The notes under the pieces were generated by a model. That model ran no database searches. It saw only the letters and a list, made by a program, of their open reading frames with translations, and was not told where the DNA came from. Below are positions 7,952 through 16,014 of a DNA stretch of 64,000 nt, in pieces. Numbering within the stretch: position 1 is the stretch's first letter; every line of letters begins with the position of its first letter. The position numbers were made by a program, and so were the translations under genes. The stretch comes from Flavicella marina (GTDB lineage: Bacteria; Bacteroidota; Bacteroidia; Flavobacteriales; Flavobacteriaceae): positions 162,140-226,139 of the forward strand of contig NZ_VYVA01000006.1 of assembly GCF_009193215.1 (NCBI RefSeq). The letters run 5' to 3'.

Positions 7952-9784
7952 TTACCCCTCTAACTGTTGTAAGTTCACCAAATTCGTATAGGTTCCGTTT
8001 AAGGCTAACAGCTCATCGTGAGTTCCTTGTTCAACAGCTTTTCCTTTTTTCATAACTACAATCAAATCTGCATTTTGAATTGTCGAGAGTCTATGAGCAA
8101 TTACCAATGAAGTTCTGTTTTTCATCATGTTTTCGATGGCATCTTGAACTAGTTTCTCTGATTCTGTATCCAAAGCAGAAGTAGCTTCATCTAAAATCAT
8201 GATAGGTGGGTTTTTCATTACTGCTCTTGCGATAGCAATACGCTGTTTTTGTCCCCCAGAAAGCATACCACCACCATCACCAACAGGACTGTTATACTGT
8301 TCAGGTAAATCCATGATAAAGTCATGCGCATTCGCAATTTTCGCTGCTTCGACAATTTTTTCATGTGTTGGGTTTTCTATACCGAGTGATATGTTATTTG
8401 CAATTGTGTCGTTGAATAAAATAGAGTCTTGTGTTACAATACCCATTTGATCTCTTAAAGAAGTTGTTGTGACATCTTTGATGTTGATTCCATCGATCGT
8501 AATTTTACCTTCAGTAACATCCCAAAAGCGAGTGATTAGGTTGGCTAAAGTAGATTTACCACTCCCAGATTGACCAACCAATGCTATTTTTTTTCCTTTG
8601 GGCACTGCTAATGAAAAATTTTCTAAGACATATTCCTTGTCGTATTTGAAAGAAATATTTTCGAATTTCACTTCTTTATTGAACCCTTTTAAGTCTTCAC
8701 TTCCTTCTGAGTCTTTTAATGGGTTATCAGTATCGAGAATTTCAATAACCCTTTCTGCTGCAGAGTTTCCAATTTTTACAGCATTGCTGGCACTCGATAT
8801 GGCTTTTGCCGGTGTTAATATGTTATAGGCAAGTCCCATAAAAGCAATGAAAGTACCAGCTTTTAGAGATTCGTCAATCAAAACCATTCTACCTCCAAAC
8901 CAAAGTAGAGATGCGATAGTTGCGATGCCTAAGAATTCACTCATCGGAGATGCCATAGAATTTCTCTGTGCTAATTGGTTACTAAGGGTTTTGATTCTTT
9001 GATTAAAATCTTCATATTTTTTTCCAAAGAATTTTTCCGAGTTAAAGGCTTTAATAACACGCAACCCAGTTAGAGTTTCTTCAATAATACTCAGCATGTT
9101 ACCAGATTCTTTAAATAATGTAGCAGATTGACTTTTGATTTTTTTGCTAATTATAGAAATGATCCATCCAGAAACAGGAATGAATGTAAAAACAAAAATG
9201 GAGAGCTCAACACTTAAGTTCAACATAAAGATTAAGGTAAAAATGATATTCAGAGGCTCTCGGATAATAACAATTGAAAGGTTCAAAAAAGTTTCGTTTA
9301 TCGTACCTAAATCACCGGTAGCTCTTGCTATAATATCACCTTTTCTTTTAGTTGAGAAAAACGAAATAGGTAAGCTGATTATTTTTTGATAGATTTCATT
9401 TCTAAGATCTTTTAATACATTATTCTTTAAAAACACCATGAAAAGACCGGCGAAATAACCAAAAATATTTTTCAAAAAGAAAACGACAATAACACTAAGA
9501 ACCATATAAGTGAGAGTGCTTTCTGGTCCGAAATCAGCTGTGTTTTTCGTTATAAAATAATTTAGGGATTTTTCTAGAAACTCTTTGTTCAAACTTTCAG
9601 AGCCTAAAAAATCAGGTTTTACATATATTTTCTCTGTGTCTCCAAATAATACGTTCAACATCGGTATTAGTGTTAAGAATGAAAGTGCGGAAAAAAGAGC
9701 ATACATTACATTCAAAAAAATACTGGTGATACCTATCCATTTGTATGGAATTGCATAGGCAAGAAAACGTTTGAAATATTTCAT
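7952..9784 (-). CDS. MsbA-type ABC exporter (permease-ATPase fusion)
   Basis: A 610-residue half-transporter in the usual order: a transmembrane domain with about six helices (residues 1-330), then a nucleotide-binding domain. The Walker A is GQSGSGKST, the signature is LSGGQKQR, the Walker B is PPIMILDEATSALD, and the H-loop is AHRL. Length and layout fit the MsbA/lipid and polysaccharide exporter family, which flips lipid-linked molecules across the inner membrane as homodimers. Standing first in a run of glycosyltransferase genes, it probably exports lipid A-core or a lipid-linked glycan made by them. A CAAAGATA at 9811-9818 (TATCTTTG on the minus strand) is a good -7 promoter box. Confidence 0.88.
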   Translation of the reverse strand: MKYFKRFLAYAIPYKWIGITSIFLNVMYALFSALSFLTLIPMLNVLFGDTEKIYVKPDFLGSESLNKEFLEKSLNYFITKNTADFGPESTLTYMVLSVIVVFFLKNIFGYFAGLFMVFLKNNVLKDLRNEIYQKIISLPISFFSTKRKGDIIARATGDLGTINETFLNLSIVIIREPLNIIFTLIFMLNLSVELSIFVFTFIPVSGWIISIISKKIKSQSATLFKESGNMLSIIEETLTGLRVIKAFNSEKFFGKKYEDFNQRIKTLSNQLAQRNSMASPMSEFLGIATIASLLWFGGRMVLIDESLKAGTFIAFMGLAYNILTPAKAISSASNAVKIGNSAAERVIEILDTDNPLKDSEGSEDLKGFNKEVKFENISFKYDKEYVLENFSLAVPKGKKIALVGQSGSGKSTLANLITRFWDVTEGKITIDGINIKDVTTTSLRDQMGIVTQDSILFNDTIANNISLGIENPTHEKIVEAAKIANAHDFIMDLPEQYNSPVGDGGGMLSGGQKQRIAIARAVMKNPPIMILDEATSALDTESEKLVQDAIENMMKNRTSLVIAHRLSTIQNADLIVVMKKGKAVEQGTHDELLALNGTYTNLVNLQQLEG

Positions 9785-9880
9785 TAATTTTTTGTTCAGA
9801 TGTTAAGAGGCAAAGATACTATTTCACATGTTAATAAAAATAAAAAGCTTGTAATTATCTGATTTATTCTGTACTTCAAT

Positions 9881-9911
9881 TTTGTACAGCGTAGAATATG
9901 TGGTAGCTTTG
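9881..9911 (+). promoter_or_regulatory. Bacteroidota-type promoter of the tRNA nucleotidyltransferase gene
   Basis: TTTG at 9881-9884 and TAGCTTTG at 9904-9911 with a 19-base spacer match the consensus for the primary Bacteroidota sigma factor. Transcription would begin near 9918, just before a TTG at 9920. That makes the ATG at 9944 the sensible start codon. Confidence 0.75.
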
Positions 9912-9943
9912 CAGCGCAATTGAAAAGTGATTACAGATTGATT

Positions 9944-11374
9944 ATGCATCCTATAGATTATAAAACTGCTTTAACGCATCCTGTGTTTTCTTATATTACT
10001 CGAGCTAGTAGAGAATTAAATTTACAGAGCTATGTAATTGGTGGTTTTGTACGAGATTTTATTTTGCAACGTGGTACTGCTAAAGATATTGATGTGGTAG
10101 CAATTGGAAGCGGAATTACTTTGGCAAAAAAAGTGGCTCAATTGTTACCCAATAAACCAAAGGTTCAGGTTTTTAAAACCTATGGTACTGCTATGCTGCG
10201 TTACAAGGATATTGAAATTGAATTTGTAGGAGCTAGAAAAGAGTCGTATGCCGAAGATAGCCGTAACCCAGAGGTTTCAGAAGGTACGCTAGAAGATGAT
10301 CAGAATAGACGTGACTTTACAATAAATGCATTGGCATTGAGTTTGAATGAAGATTCGTTTGGAGAATTGTTAGATCCTTTTGGAGGAATTGACGCTATGC
10401 ATCAAAAGTCAATCCGTACTCCGTTAGATCCAGATATTACTTATTCTGATGATCCATTGCGAATGATGCGAGCAATTCGATTTGCTACCCAATTAAATTT
10501 CCAAATTGATAAAGCTTCTTTAGATGCTATTTCAAGAAATAAAGAACGTATTGATATTATTACAAAGGAGCGCATCATTGTTGAGCTGCAAAAAATAATG
10601 GAATCACCTGTTCCTTCTATCGGTTTTTTGTTATTAGAACAAACGGGCTTGTTAGAAAAAATCATTCCTGAACTTACAGCTTTAAAAGGAGTAGATGAAG
10701 TGGAAGGGCAAAAACATAAAGATAATTTTTACCACACGTTAGAGGTGGTAGATAATATTTCTAGAAATACGGAAGATGTGTGGTTGCGTTGGGCGGCTTT
10801 GTTACATGATATAGGTAAAGCTCCTACCAAACGTTTTGATAAAAAAAATGGATGGACTTTTCATGCACATGAATTCGTGGGTTCTAAAATGGTCTTCAAA
10901 TTATTCAAGCGTTTGAAGATGCCTTTGAATAATAAAATGAAATTTGTGCAGAAAATGGTGTTATTGAGCTCAAGACCTATCGTTTTAGCAACTGATGTTA
11001 CCGATTCTGCAGTACGAAGATTGATTTTTGATACCGGCGAAGATTTAGATAGTTTGATGACGCTTTGTGAGGCTGATATTACTACGAAAAACCCGGCGAA
11101 GTTTAAGAAATACCATAATAACTTCAAAGTGGTTCGAGAAAAAGTAAAAGAAGTTGAAGAGCGTGATCGAGTTCGTGATTTTCAACCTCCAATCTCAGGA
11201 GAACTTATCATGGAAACTTTTGATTTAAAGCCGTGTAGAGAAATTGGTCAAATAAAAGAAGCTATCAAAGAAGCCATTCTAGATGGTAAAATTCCGAACG
11301 AATACGAGCCTTGTTTTCAGTTTATGGTTGAGAAAGGACAAAAATTAGGACTTACTTTTAACAAGCTTAATTAG
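9944..11374 (+). CDS. cca: tRNA nucleotidyltransferase (CCA-adding) with HD domain
   Basis: A 476-residue class II nucleotidyltransferase that adds or repairs the CCA end of tRNA. The active site is visible: VIGGFVRDFIL (the G-G-x-x-R-D motif) followed by DIDVV, the two metal-binding aspartates. Then come RRDFTINALA (flexible loop/ribose recognition) and DDPLRMMRAIRFATQL (the nucleotide-base recognition helix). An HD phosphohydrolase domain starts near residue 250, with LLHDIGKAPTKRF as the HD motif. An in-frame TTG 24 bases upstream is rejected because it lies almost at the predicted transcription start. The encoded tmRNA in this window lacks CCA, so this enzyme is needed for it. Confidence 0.92.
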   Translation: MHPIDYKTALTHPVFSYITRASRELNLQSYVIGGFVRDFILQRGTAKDIDVVAIGSGITLAKKVAQLLPNKPKVQVFKTYGTAMLRYKDIEIEFVGARKESYAEDSRNPEVSEGTLEDDQNRRDFTINALALSLNEDSFGELLDPFGGIDAMHQKSIRTPLDPDITYSDDPLRMMRAIRFATQLNFQIDKASLDAISRNKERIDIITKERIIVELQKIMESPVPSIGFLLLEQTGLLEKIIPELTALKGVDEVEGQKHKDNFYHTLEVVDNISRNTEDVWLRWAALLHDIGKAPTKRFDKKNGWTFHAHEFVGSKMVFKLFKRLKMPLNNKMKFVQKMVLLSSRPIVLATDVTDSAVRRLIFDTGEDLDSLMTLCEADITTKNPAKFKKYHNNFKVVREKVKEVEERDRVRDFQPPISGELIMETFDLKPCREIGQIKEAIKEAILDGKIPNEYEPCFQFMVEKGQKLGLTFNKLN

Positions 11375-11379
11375 GTAAT

Positions 11380-12129
11380 TTATTTTAAGTGTTGAAACCA
11401 GGTGCTTTGTTGGTTTGATGTACTTATGTAGTATTGATTTTCTTCAGAGAGGTTGTTATCGTCAATATACCAAGGTAAGTGTTTTACTTGAAAAGGGGCA
11501 GCAGCTCTATATATTTTAGAATGCTCAGAGCGTATATGCTTAAAAGAATAAGGTCTGTACAATGCTAATGTGGTATCAATAGGAGCTTTGTAATATTTTT
11601 TGTCTAGCGACGGTTTTGAGTAGAATTTTTTTTCCCAAGCTATTACTGTTTGTTTCTGATTGTAATGATCAGGTAAATCATCGATTTTTAATGAAAAACC
11701 AACCTTGCTACACATCTTGTCATTTGTCAATTTGTTCCTAAATATTTCAAGAAAATTTTCAGGGCAATCGTCAATGATTTCTAGATCAGAGTCCGTATAA
11801 ACAAAATAATTTCCTGTAAATTTTTTATACAATTTAGATTTCCAAAGTGCTCTGAATCCATAATTTTTTTCAAGAAAAATAACATGATGTTTTGTCGCTT
11901 TATAAAAATCTAAAAGAGGAGGATAAGTTGACTGATTGTCCAATATGTAGATGTTCGTATAATTTCTCTTTTCTAAGCCATCAAGTAATATTTTTAAATA
12001 TTCAAGCCTGTTGAAATTGTTAATTATTATAGGAATTTCGTGATAAGGAATGTTCGCAGGAGGAGAAATAAATTCCCTTAGATACATAATGAGAGAAATA
12101 ATAAAGTGTTTTATTTTTTCGATAATCAT
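11380..12129 (-). CDS. Glycosyltransferase family 2-like protein
   Basis: A 249-residue protein with a short N-terminal hydrophobic stretch (FIISLIMYLREF) and then a GT-A fold: IPIIINNFNRLEYLKILLDG, YILDNQST, FLEKNYGFRALW and YFVYTDSDLEII, the last carrying the DSD metal-binding motif. The C-terminal half (ALYRPYSFKHIRSEHSKIYRA, then HLPWYIDDNNLSEE) may form the acceptor site. It lies 36 bases downstream of the phosphohexomutase gene on the same strand, so the two may be cotranscribed. It is convergent with, and only five bases from, the tRNA nucleotidyltransferase gene. It is probably a glycan enzyme; the substrate is unknown. Confidence 0.72.
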   Translation of the reverse strand: MIIEKIKHFIISLIMYLREFISPPANIPYHEIPIIINNFNRLEYLKILLDGLEKRNYTNIYILDNQSTYPPLLDFYKATKHHVIFLEKNYGFRALWKSKLYKKFTGNYFVYTDSDLEIIDDCPENFLEIFRNKLTNDKMCSKVGFSLKIDDLPDHYNQKQTVIAWEKKFYSKPSLDKKYYKAPIDTTLALYRPYSFKHIRSEHSKIYRAAAPFQVKHLPWYIDDNNLSEENQYYISTSNQQSTWFQHLK

Positions 12130-12165
12130 AAAAATATCTAAGAGAGTTATGGTATAGTCAAAGAA

Positions 12166-13881
12166 TTATAAATTTAATTCTTTAATAATTCTTTGGATTT
12201 TAGCATCCAATTCCTTTTCTGTTTGTTCTGCCGTTTCTACAGAATCACATTTGTTATTTACACTAAAATAAAACTTAATTTTGGGCTCAGTTCCACTTGG
12301 TCTTGCAGCAATTCTAGTTCCATTTTCCGTATAAAAAATCAATACATTAGATTTTGGCATGTCAATAGTTGTTTCTTCGCCAGATATGATGTTTTTACAA
12401 ATAGAAGAATCATAATCGTATGCAAATAATACTTTTTCGCCATCGATTTCTTTAGGAGCATTTGCACGCAAATCAACCATCATTTGTTGGATCTGTGCAG
12501 CACCATCCATTCCTTTTTTGGTAATAGAGATCAAATGTTCTTTGAAGAAGTTGTGTTTTGTATATAATTGTAACAATTCATTGTAAAAAGAACTTCCTTG
12601 TCCTTTTGCGTAAGTTGCAATTTCACAGGCCAATAGGGCAGAAGTAATAGCATCTTTATCACGGACAAAATCACCAACCATATAACCGAAACTTTCTTCA
12701 CCACCACCGATAAATTCTAATTCAGGAAAGTCAACAATCATTTTGGCAATCCATTTGAAACCGGTCAAGCAAATTTTTGTTTCAACACCATACGATTTTG
12801 CAACTTCTTCAACCATGTCTGTTGACACAATGGTGGTTCCTACAAATTGTTTTCCATTCAGTTTCCCTTCTTTTTGCCATTTTTTCATCAAGAAATCAGT
12901 CATTACTACCATCGTCTGATTTCCGTTTAGTAATTTTAAATTACCTTCTAAATCTCTTACAGCAATTCCTACTCTGTCACTGTCTGGGTCTGTTCCAATA
13001 ACAATATCAGCATTTTCTTTTTCTGCCAACTCCAATGCCATTTTTAATGCAGCAGGTTCTTCTGGGTTGGGAGACGCAACCGTTGGGAAATTCCCATCAG
13101 GTTTGCTTTGTTCTTCAACGATATAAACATTTTTATATCCTGCTTTTTCCAGCGTTTGTGGCATTGCAGTAATTGAAGTTCCATGTAAAGAAGTAAAAAC
13201 GATTTTTAAGTCATCTCTATTCGTTAATTCTAAGCTTCCATTCGCAACTGAAGCGTCTGTGAAAGCATTGTCAACTTCTTCACCAATATATTCTAATAAA
13301 TTTTCGTTTGCGTCAAATTTTATTTCTGAAAAATCTAATTTGTTTACCTCATTGATAATTGCAGAATCGTTTGGTGGCACAATTTGCCCTCCATCTTTCC
13401 AATATACTTTATATCCATTGTACTCTGGCGGGTTATGAGAAGCTGTCAAAACAATACCAGCATCACAGTTTAAGTAATTCACTGCAAATGATAGTTCTGG
13501 AGTTGTTCGTAAGGCTTCAAATAAAAACACTTTGATTCCGTTCGCAGTTAAAACATCAGCTACAGTTTTAGCTAAAGTATCACTGTTATGTCGACAATCA
13601 TAGGCGATAACAACACTAGAATTTCCTTCGTTATTTATTTGTAAAATATAATTAGCAAGACCTTGAGTGGCTTTACCTAAAGTATATTTATTGATACGAT
13701 TTGTACCAACACCCATCAAACCTCTCATACCTCCGGTACCAAATTCTAAATCTTTGTAAAAGCTATCGGCCAATACATCAGAATTAGCATCAAGTAGTGC
13801 TTGAACTTTTTTTTGTGTGTTTGCGTCAAAAGTTTGAGATAACCATTTTTTGGCTGCTGTCTGGATTTCTTGCGTATTCAT
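12166..13881 (-). CDS. Phosphohexomutase (phosphoglucomutase/phosphomannomutase)
   Basis: A 571-residue alpha-D-phosphohexomutase, full length for the family. The phosphoserine loop is TASHNPPEYNGYK. The metal-binding loop is GTDPDSDRVGIAV, the sugar-specificity loop is GGGEESFGYM, and the C-terminal phosphate-binding loop is RPSGTEPKIKFYF. It interconverts hexose-1-phosphate and hexose-6-phosphate in the cytoplasm, feeding nucleotide-sugar synthesis for the many glycosyltransferases nearby. The size and the EESFGY motif suit the long (PgcA/ManB-like) bacterial branch, but glucose and mannose specificity cannot be separated by eye. A CAAAAATA at 13905-13912 (TATTTTTG on the minus strand) is a likely -7 box. 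Confidence 0.9.
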   Translation of the reverse strand: MNTQEIQTAAKKWLSQTFDANTQKKVQALLDANSDVLADSFYKDLEFGTGGMRGLMGVGTNRINKYTLGKATQGLANYILQINNEGNSSVVIAYDCRHNSDTLAKTVADVLTANGIKVFLFEALRTTPELSFAVNYLNCDAGIVLTASHNPPEYNGYKVYWKDGGQIVPPNDSAIINEVNKLDFSEIKFDANENLLEYIGEEVDNAFTDASVANGSLELTNRDDLKIVFTSLHGTSITAMPQTLEKAGYKNVYIVEEQSKPDGNFPTVASPNPEEPAALKMALELAEKENADIVIGTDPDSDRVGIAVRDLEGNLKLLNGNQTMVVMTDFLMKKWQKEGKLNGKQFVGTTIVSTDMVEEVAKSYGVETKICLTGFKWIAKMIVDFPELEFIGGGEESFGYMVGDFVRDKDAITSALLACEIATYAKGQGSSFYNELLQLYTKHNFFKEHLISITKKGMDGAAQIQQMMVDLRANAPKEIDGEKVLFAYDYDSSICKNIISGEETTIDMPKSNVLIFYTENGTRIAARPSGTEPKIKFYFSVNNKCDSVETAEQTEKELDAKIQRIIKELNL

Positions 13882-13968
13882 ATTTTACTGTCTAAAATTT
13901 TTTACAAAAATATAGTTTTTGAAACGGTTTATTCTTTTTGCTCAATAAAAAATTACTAAAACGGTTTC

Positions 13969-14922
13969 TTAAATTTCTTTCGTTATTTGATAGTTCGGAA
14001 TGTTCTTTTTAGTTCTTAAAATTAACTCGCCAATAAACCCTGCTAAGAATAATTGAGTTCCCAAAATCATTGTAGTTAGCGATATATAAAAAAATGGTGT
14101 ATCAGTTATCAAAGGAGAAGGTTTCTCAAAGTAAAATACATTCAATAATTTAATTGCTCCTATGGTAAATGCGGCAAAAAAACCGATTACAAACATTAAT
14201 GTGCCTAGCAAACCAAATAAATGCATAGGTCTTTTGCCAAATTTGCTTACAAACCAAATAGTTAATAAATCTAAAAAACCATTGATAAAACGTTCCATGC
14301 CAAATTTAGTATGACCATATTTTCTGGCTTGATGTTTTACCACTTGTTCACCAATATTTGAGAACCCTGCATTTTTTGCTAAGACAGGTATATATCGATG
14401 CATTTCACCATGTACATCAATTGTTTTCACAACATTGCTTTTGTAAGCTTTTAACCCACAATTAAAATCATTCAATTGAATACCTGAAGTTTTTCTAGCT
14501 GCCCAGTTAAATAGTTTTGAAGGAATGTTTTTTCTGATTTTTGAATCGTATCTTTTTTTCTTCCATCCACTTACTAAGTCGTAACCTTCTTCTGTTATTT
14601 TTTTGTAGAGAGAAGGAATTTCATCCGGAGCATCCTGTAAATCTGCATCCATGGTGATGACAACCTCACCTTTTGTTTTTTTAAATCCCGCGTTTAAGGC
14701 TTGAGATTTTCCATAGTTTTTAGAAAAACGTAGTCCTAAAACATGTTGATTTTTAGCTTGTAGTTCTTCAATAATTTCCCATGATTTATCTGTGCTTCCA
14801 TCATCGATAAACAATACCTCATAACTCAATGCATGCTCCGTCATTACTTTTACAATCCAATCATGAAGTTCTCTTAATGACTCTTCTTCATTTAATAATG
14901 GGATAACCAAAGAAATTTGCAT
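13969..14922 (-). CDS. GtrB/DPM1-like family 2 glycosyltransferase with two membrane helices
   Basis: A 317-residue protein. A cytoplasmic GT2 domain fills residues 1-230: SLVIPLLNEEESL, LFIDDGSTDKSWE, NYGKSQALNAGFKKTKGEVVI, and the MDADLQDAPDE DxD motif. Two hydrophobic helices follow near the C-terminus, with the segments around FGLLGTLMFVIGFFAAF and FYISLTTMILGTQLFLAGF. This is the architecture of polyprenyl-phosphate glucosyl/mannosyltransferases such as GtrB and DPM1-like enzymes, which load a sugar on undecaprenyl phosphate. It lies six bases after the DUF4199 gene, a pairing I have often seen in Flavobacteriaceae, and the two are probably one operon. Confidence 0.85.
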   Translation of the reverse strand: MQISLVIPLLNEEESLRELHDWIVKVMTEHALSYEVLFIDDGSTDKSWEIIEELQAKNQHVLGLRFSKNYGKSQALNAGFKKTKGEVVITMDADLQDAPDEIPSLYKKITEEGYDLVSGWKKKRYDSKIRKNIPSKLFNWAARKTSGIQLNDFNCGLKAYKSNVVKTIDVHGEMHRYIPVLAKNAGFSNIGEQVVKHQARKYGHTKFGMERFINGFLDLLTIWFVSKFGKRPMHLFGLLGTLMFVIGFFAAFTIGAIKLLNVFYFEKPSPLITDTPFFYISLTTMILGTQLFLAGFIGELILRTKKNIPNYQITKEI

Positions 14923-14928
14923 AGCAGA

Positions 14929-15447
14929 CTAGTTTTTGTTTTCATTTATTTTGATAAAAATAACCGTGGTAATTGCCGAAAAAACAAATCCGAGAAAAGC
15001 GGTGAAAACAATTCCTATAGCAGGTGTGATAAACGAGTTCGCACCTTCTTTTAACTTTTCTATTCGTTTGTCTATTTGTTCAGTGGTTAATTCTCCTGAG
15101 GATTCCATCGCTTTACGCTGGACCTCACCGAGTTGATTTACAAAGTCAGGCTCGATATAACTAGTAAAAATATAGTTGTACACAGTAATTACAATGGCTC
15201 CAACTACAGCAATACCAATACCAATCTTTAATCCTTCGCCAAAAGTTAATTTCCCAAATTTCGAAAATGTTTTTATTCCTAAAATGATGGCAGCAAGAAT
15301 AAATAAGATACTGATAATTCCTACGGCTTGATTTTGTTCTAAGTGTTTGTCTAATGCGTACAATATAACACTCATAAGAACCGAAATGGCACCTAAAAGC
15401 AAACCATATTTTAAGATAATGCTTTTGCTGATTTCTTTTGGACTCAT
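14929..15447 (-). CDS. DUF4199-family membrane protein
   Basis: A 172-residue protein with about four hydrophobic helices: near residues 12-30 (YGLLLGAISVLMSVILY), 40-58 (AVGIISILFILAAIILG), 75-95 (GIGIAVVGAIVITVYNYIF) and 145-165 (IGIVFTAFLGFVFSAITTVIF). A charged loop with QRKAMESSGELTTEQIDKRIEKL lies between helices three and four. This layout and the IKTFSKFGKLTFGEG segment match the DUF4199 family, common in Bacteroidota and without an established function. It is the first gene of a probable pair with the polyprenyl-phosphate glycosyltransferase. CAAATATA at 15467-15474 is a possible -7 box on the minus strand. Confidence 0.8.
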   Translation of the reverse strand: MSPKEISKSIILKYGLLLGAISVLMSVILYALDKHLEQNQAVGIISILFILAAIILGIKTFSKFGKLTFGEGLKIGIGIAVVGAIVITVYNYIFTSYIEPDFVNQLGEVQRKAMESSGELTTEQIDKRIEKLKEGANSFITPAIGIVFTAFLGFVFSAITTVIFIKINENKN

Positions 15448-15551
15448 ATTTTATTTTTTTGTTGCACAAATATACTTATTTAGCTCAAAGAATATTTCGT
15501 TTCTATAAAATGTTTTAATAGAATTTCTTGTCACAATCAGTGAGTTTTGAC

Positions 15552-15583
15552 TTTGAACATTGATTTAGTTTGCTGTATCTTTG
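15552..15583 (+). promoter_or_regulatory. Bacteroidota-type promoter of gldC
   Basis: TTTG at 15552-15555 and TATCTTTG at 15576-15583, with a 20-base spacer, match the consensus closely. The start site would be near 15590, about 19 bases before the ATG. A TTG in the same frame at 15570 lies inside the promoter and is therefore not the start. Confidence 0.75.
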
Positions 15584-15608
15584 CACGATATATAAAAATG
15601 AAAATATT

Positions 15609-15947
15609 ATGGCAATAGCACATACATCTAAAATAGAATTTGAAATAGGATTAGACGAGAACAAAGTTCCCGAAAAAATTAAGTGGAATGCTGAAGATGG
15701 AGGAGTGGCAAGTGAAGAAACAAAATCCATTATGCTATCTGTTTGGGATCCGAAAAAAAAGGATACTTTAAGAATTGATTTATGGACAAAAGACATGCCG
15801 GTAGATGAGATGAAGCAATTTTTTCATCAAACTTTAGTGTCAATGAGTCATACTTTCGAAAGAGCAACCAATGATGATAAAATGGCTGCAACCATGCGAG
15901 ATTTTTGTGACTATTTCGAAGAAAAATTGGAATTGAAGAAAAAATAA
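15609..15947 (+). CDS. gldC: Gliding motility protein GldC
   Basis: A 112-residue cytoplasmic protein recognised as GldC from MAIAHTSKIEFEIGLDENKV, the KIKWNAEDGG segment, the MLSVWDPKKKDTLRIDLWTK strand region and MRDFCDYFEEKLELKKK at the end. GldC is restricted to Bacteroidota. In Flavobacterium johnsoniae it is accessory: its loss reduces gliding but does not abolish it, and it is normally next to gldB. Here the gene stands alone, with its own promoter and a strong terminator, and no gldB is adjacent. Start chosen at the first ATG after the promoter. Confidence 0.88.
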   Translation: MAIAHTSKIEFEIGLDENKVPEKIKWNAEDGGVASEETKSIMLSVWDPKKKDTLRIDLWTKDMPVDEMKQFFHQTLVSMSHTFERATNDDKMAATMRDFCDYFEEKLELKKK

Positions 15948-15961
15948 AATTTTTCATAAAC

Positions 15962-15996
15962 AAAAAATCCCCTAAGCTTTGCTTAGGGGATTTTTT
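15962..15996. terminator. Bidirectional intrinsic terminator between gldC and the OmpA gene
   Basis: A 16-base-pair stem (15962-15977 with 15981-15996) around a three-base loop. It has A-tract on one side and T-tract on the other, so it can stop transcription from both convergent genes. Confidence 0.92.
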
Positions 15997-16014
15997 GTTT
16001 TCAATATCTTCTTG

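Noticed and set aside
9920..9943. TTG start upstream of the tRNA nucleotidyltransferase ATG
   Set aside because: The consensus promoter ends at 9911, so the TTG would be almost at the transcription start; the ATG at 9944 fits better.
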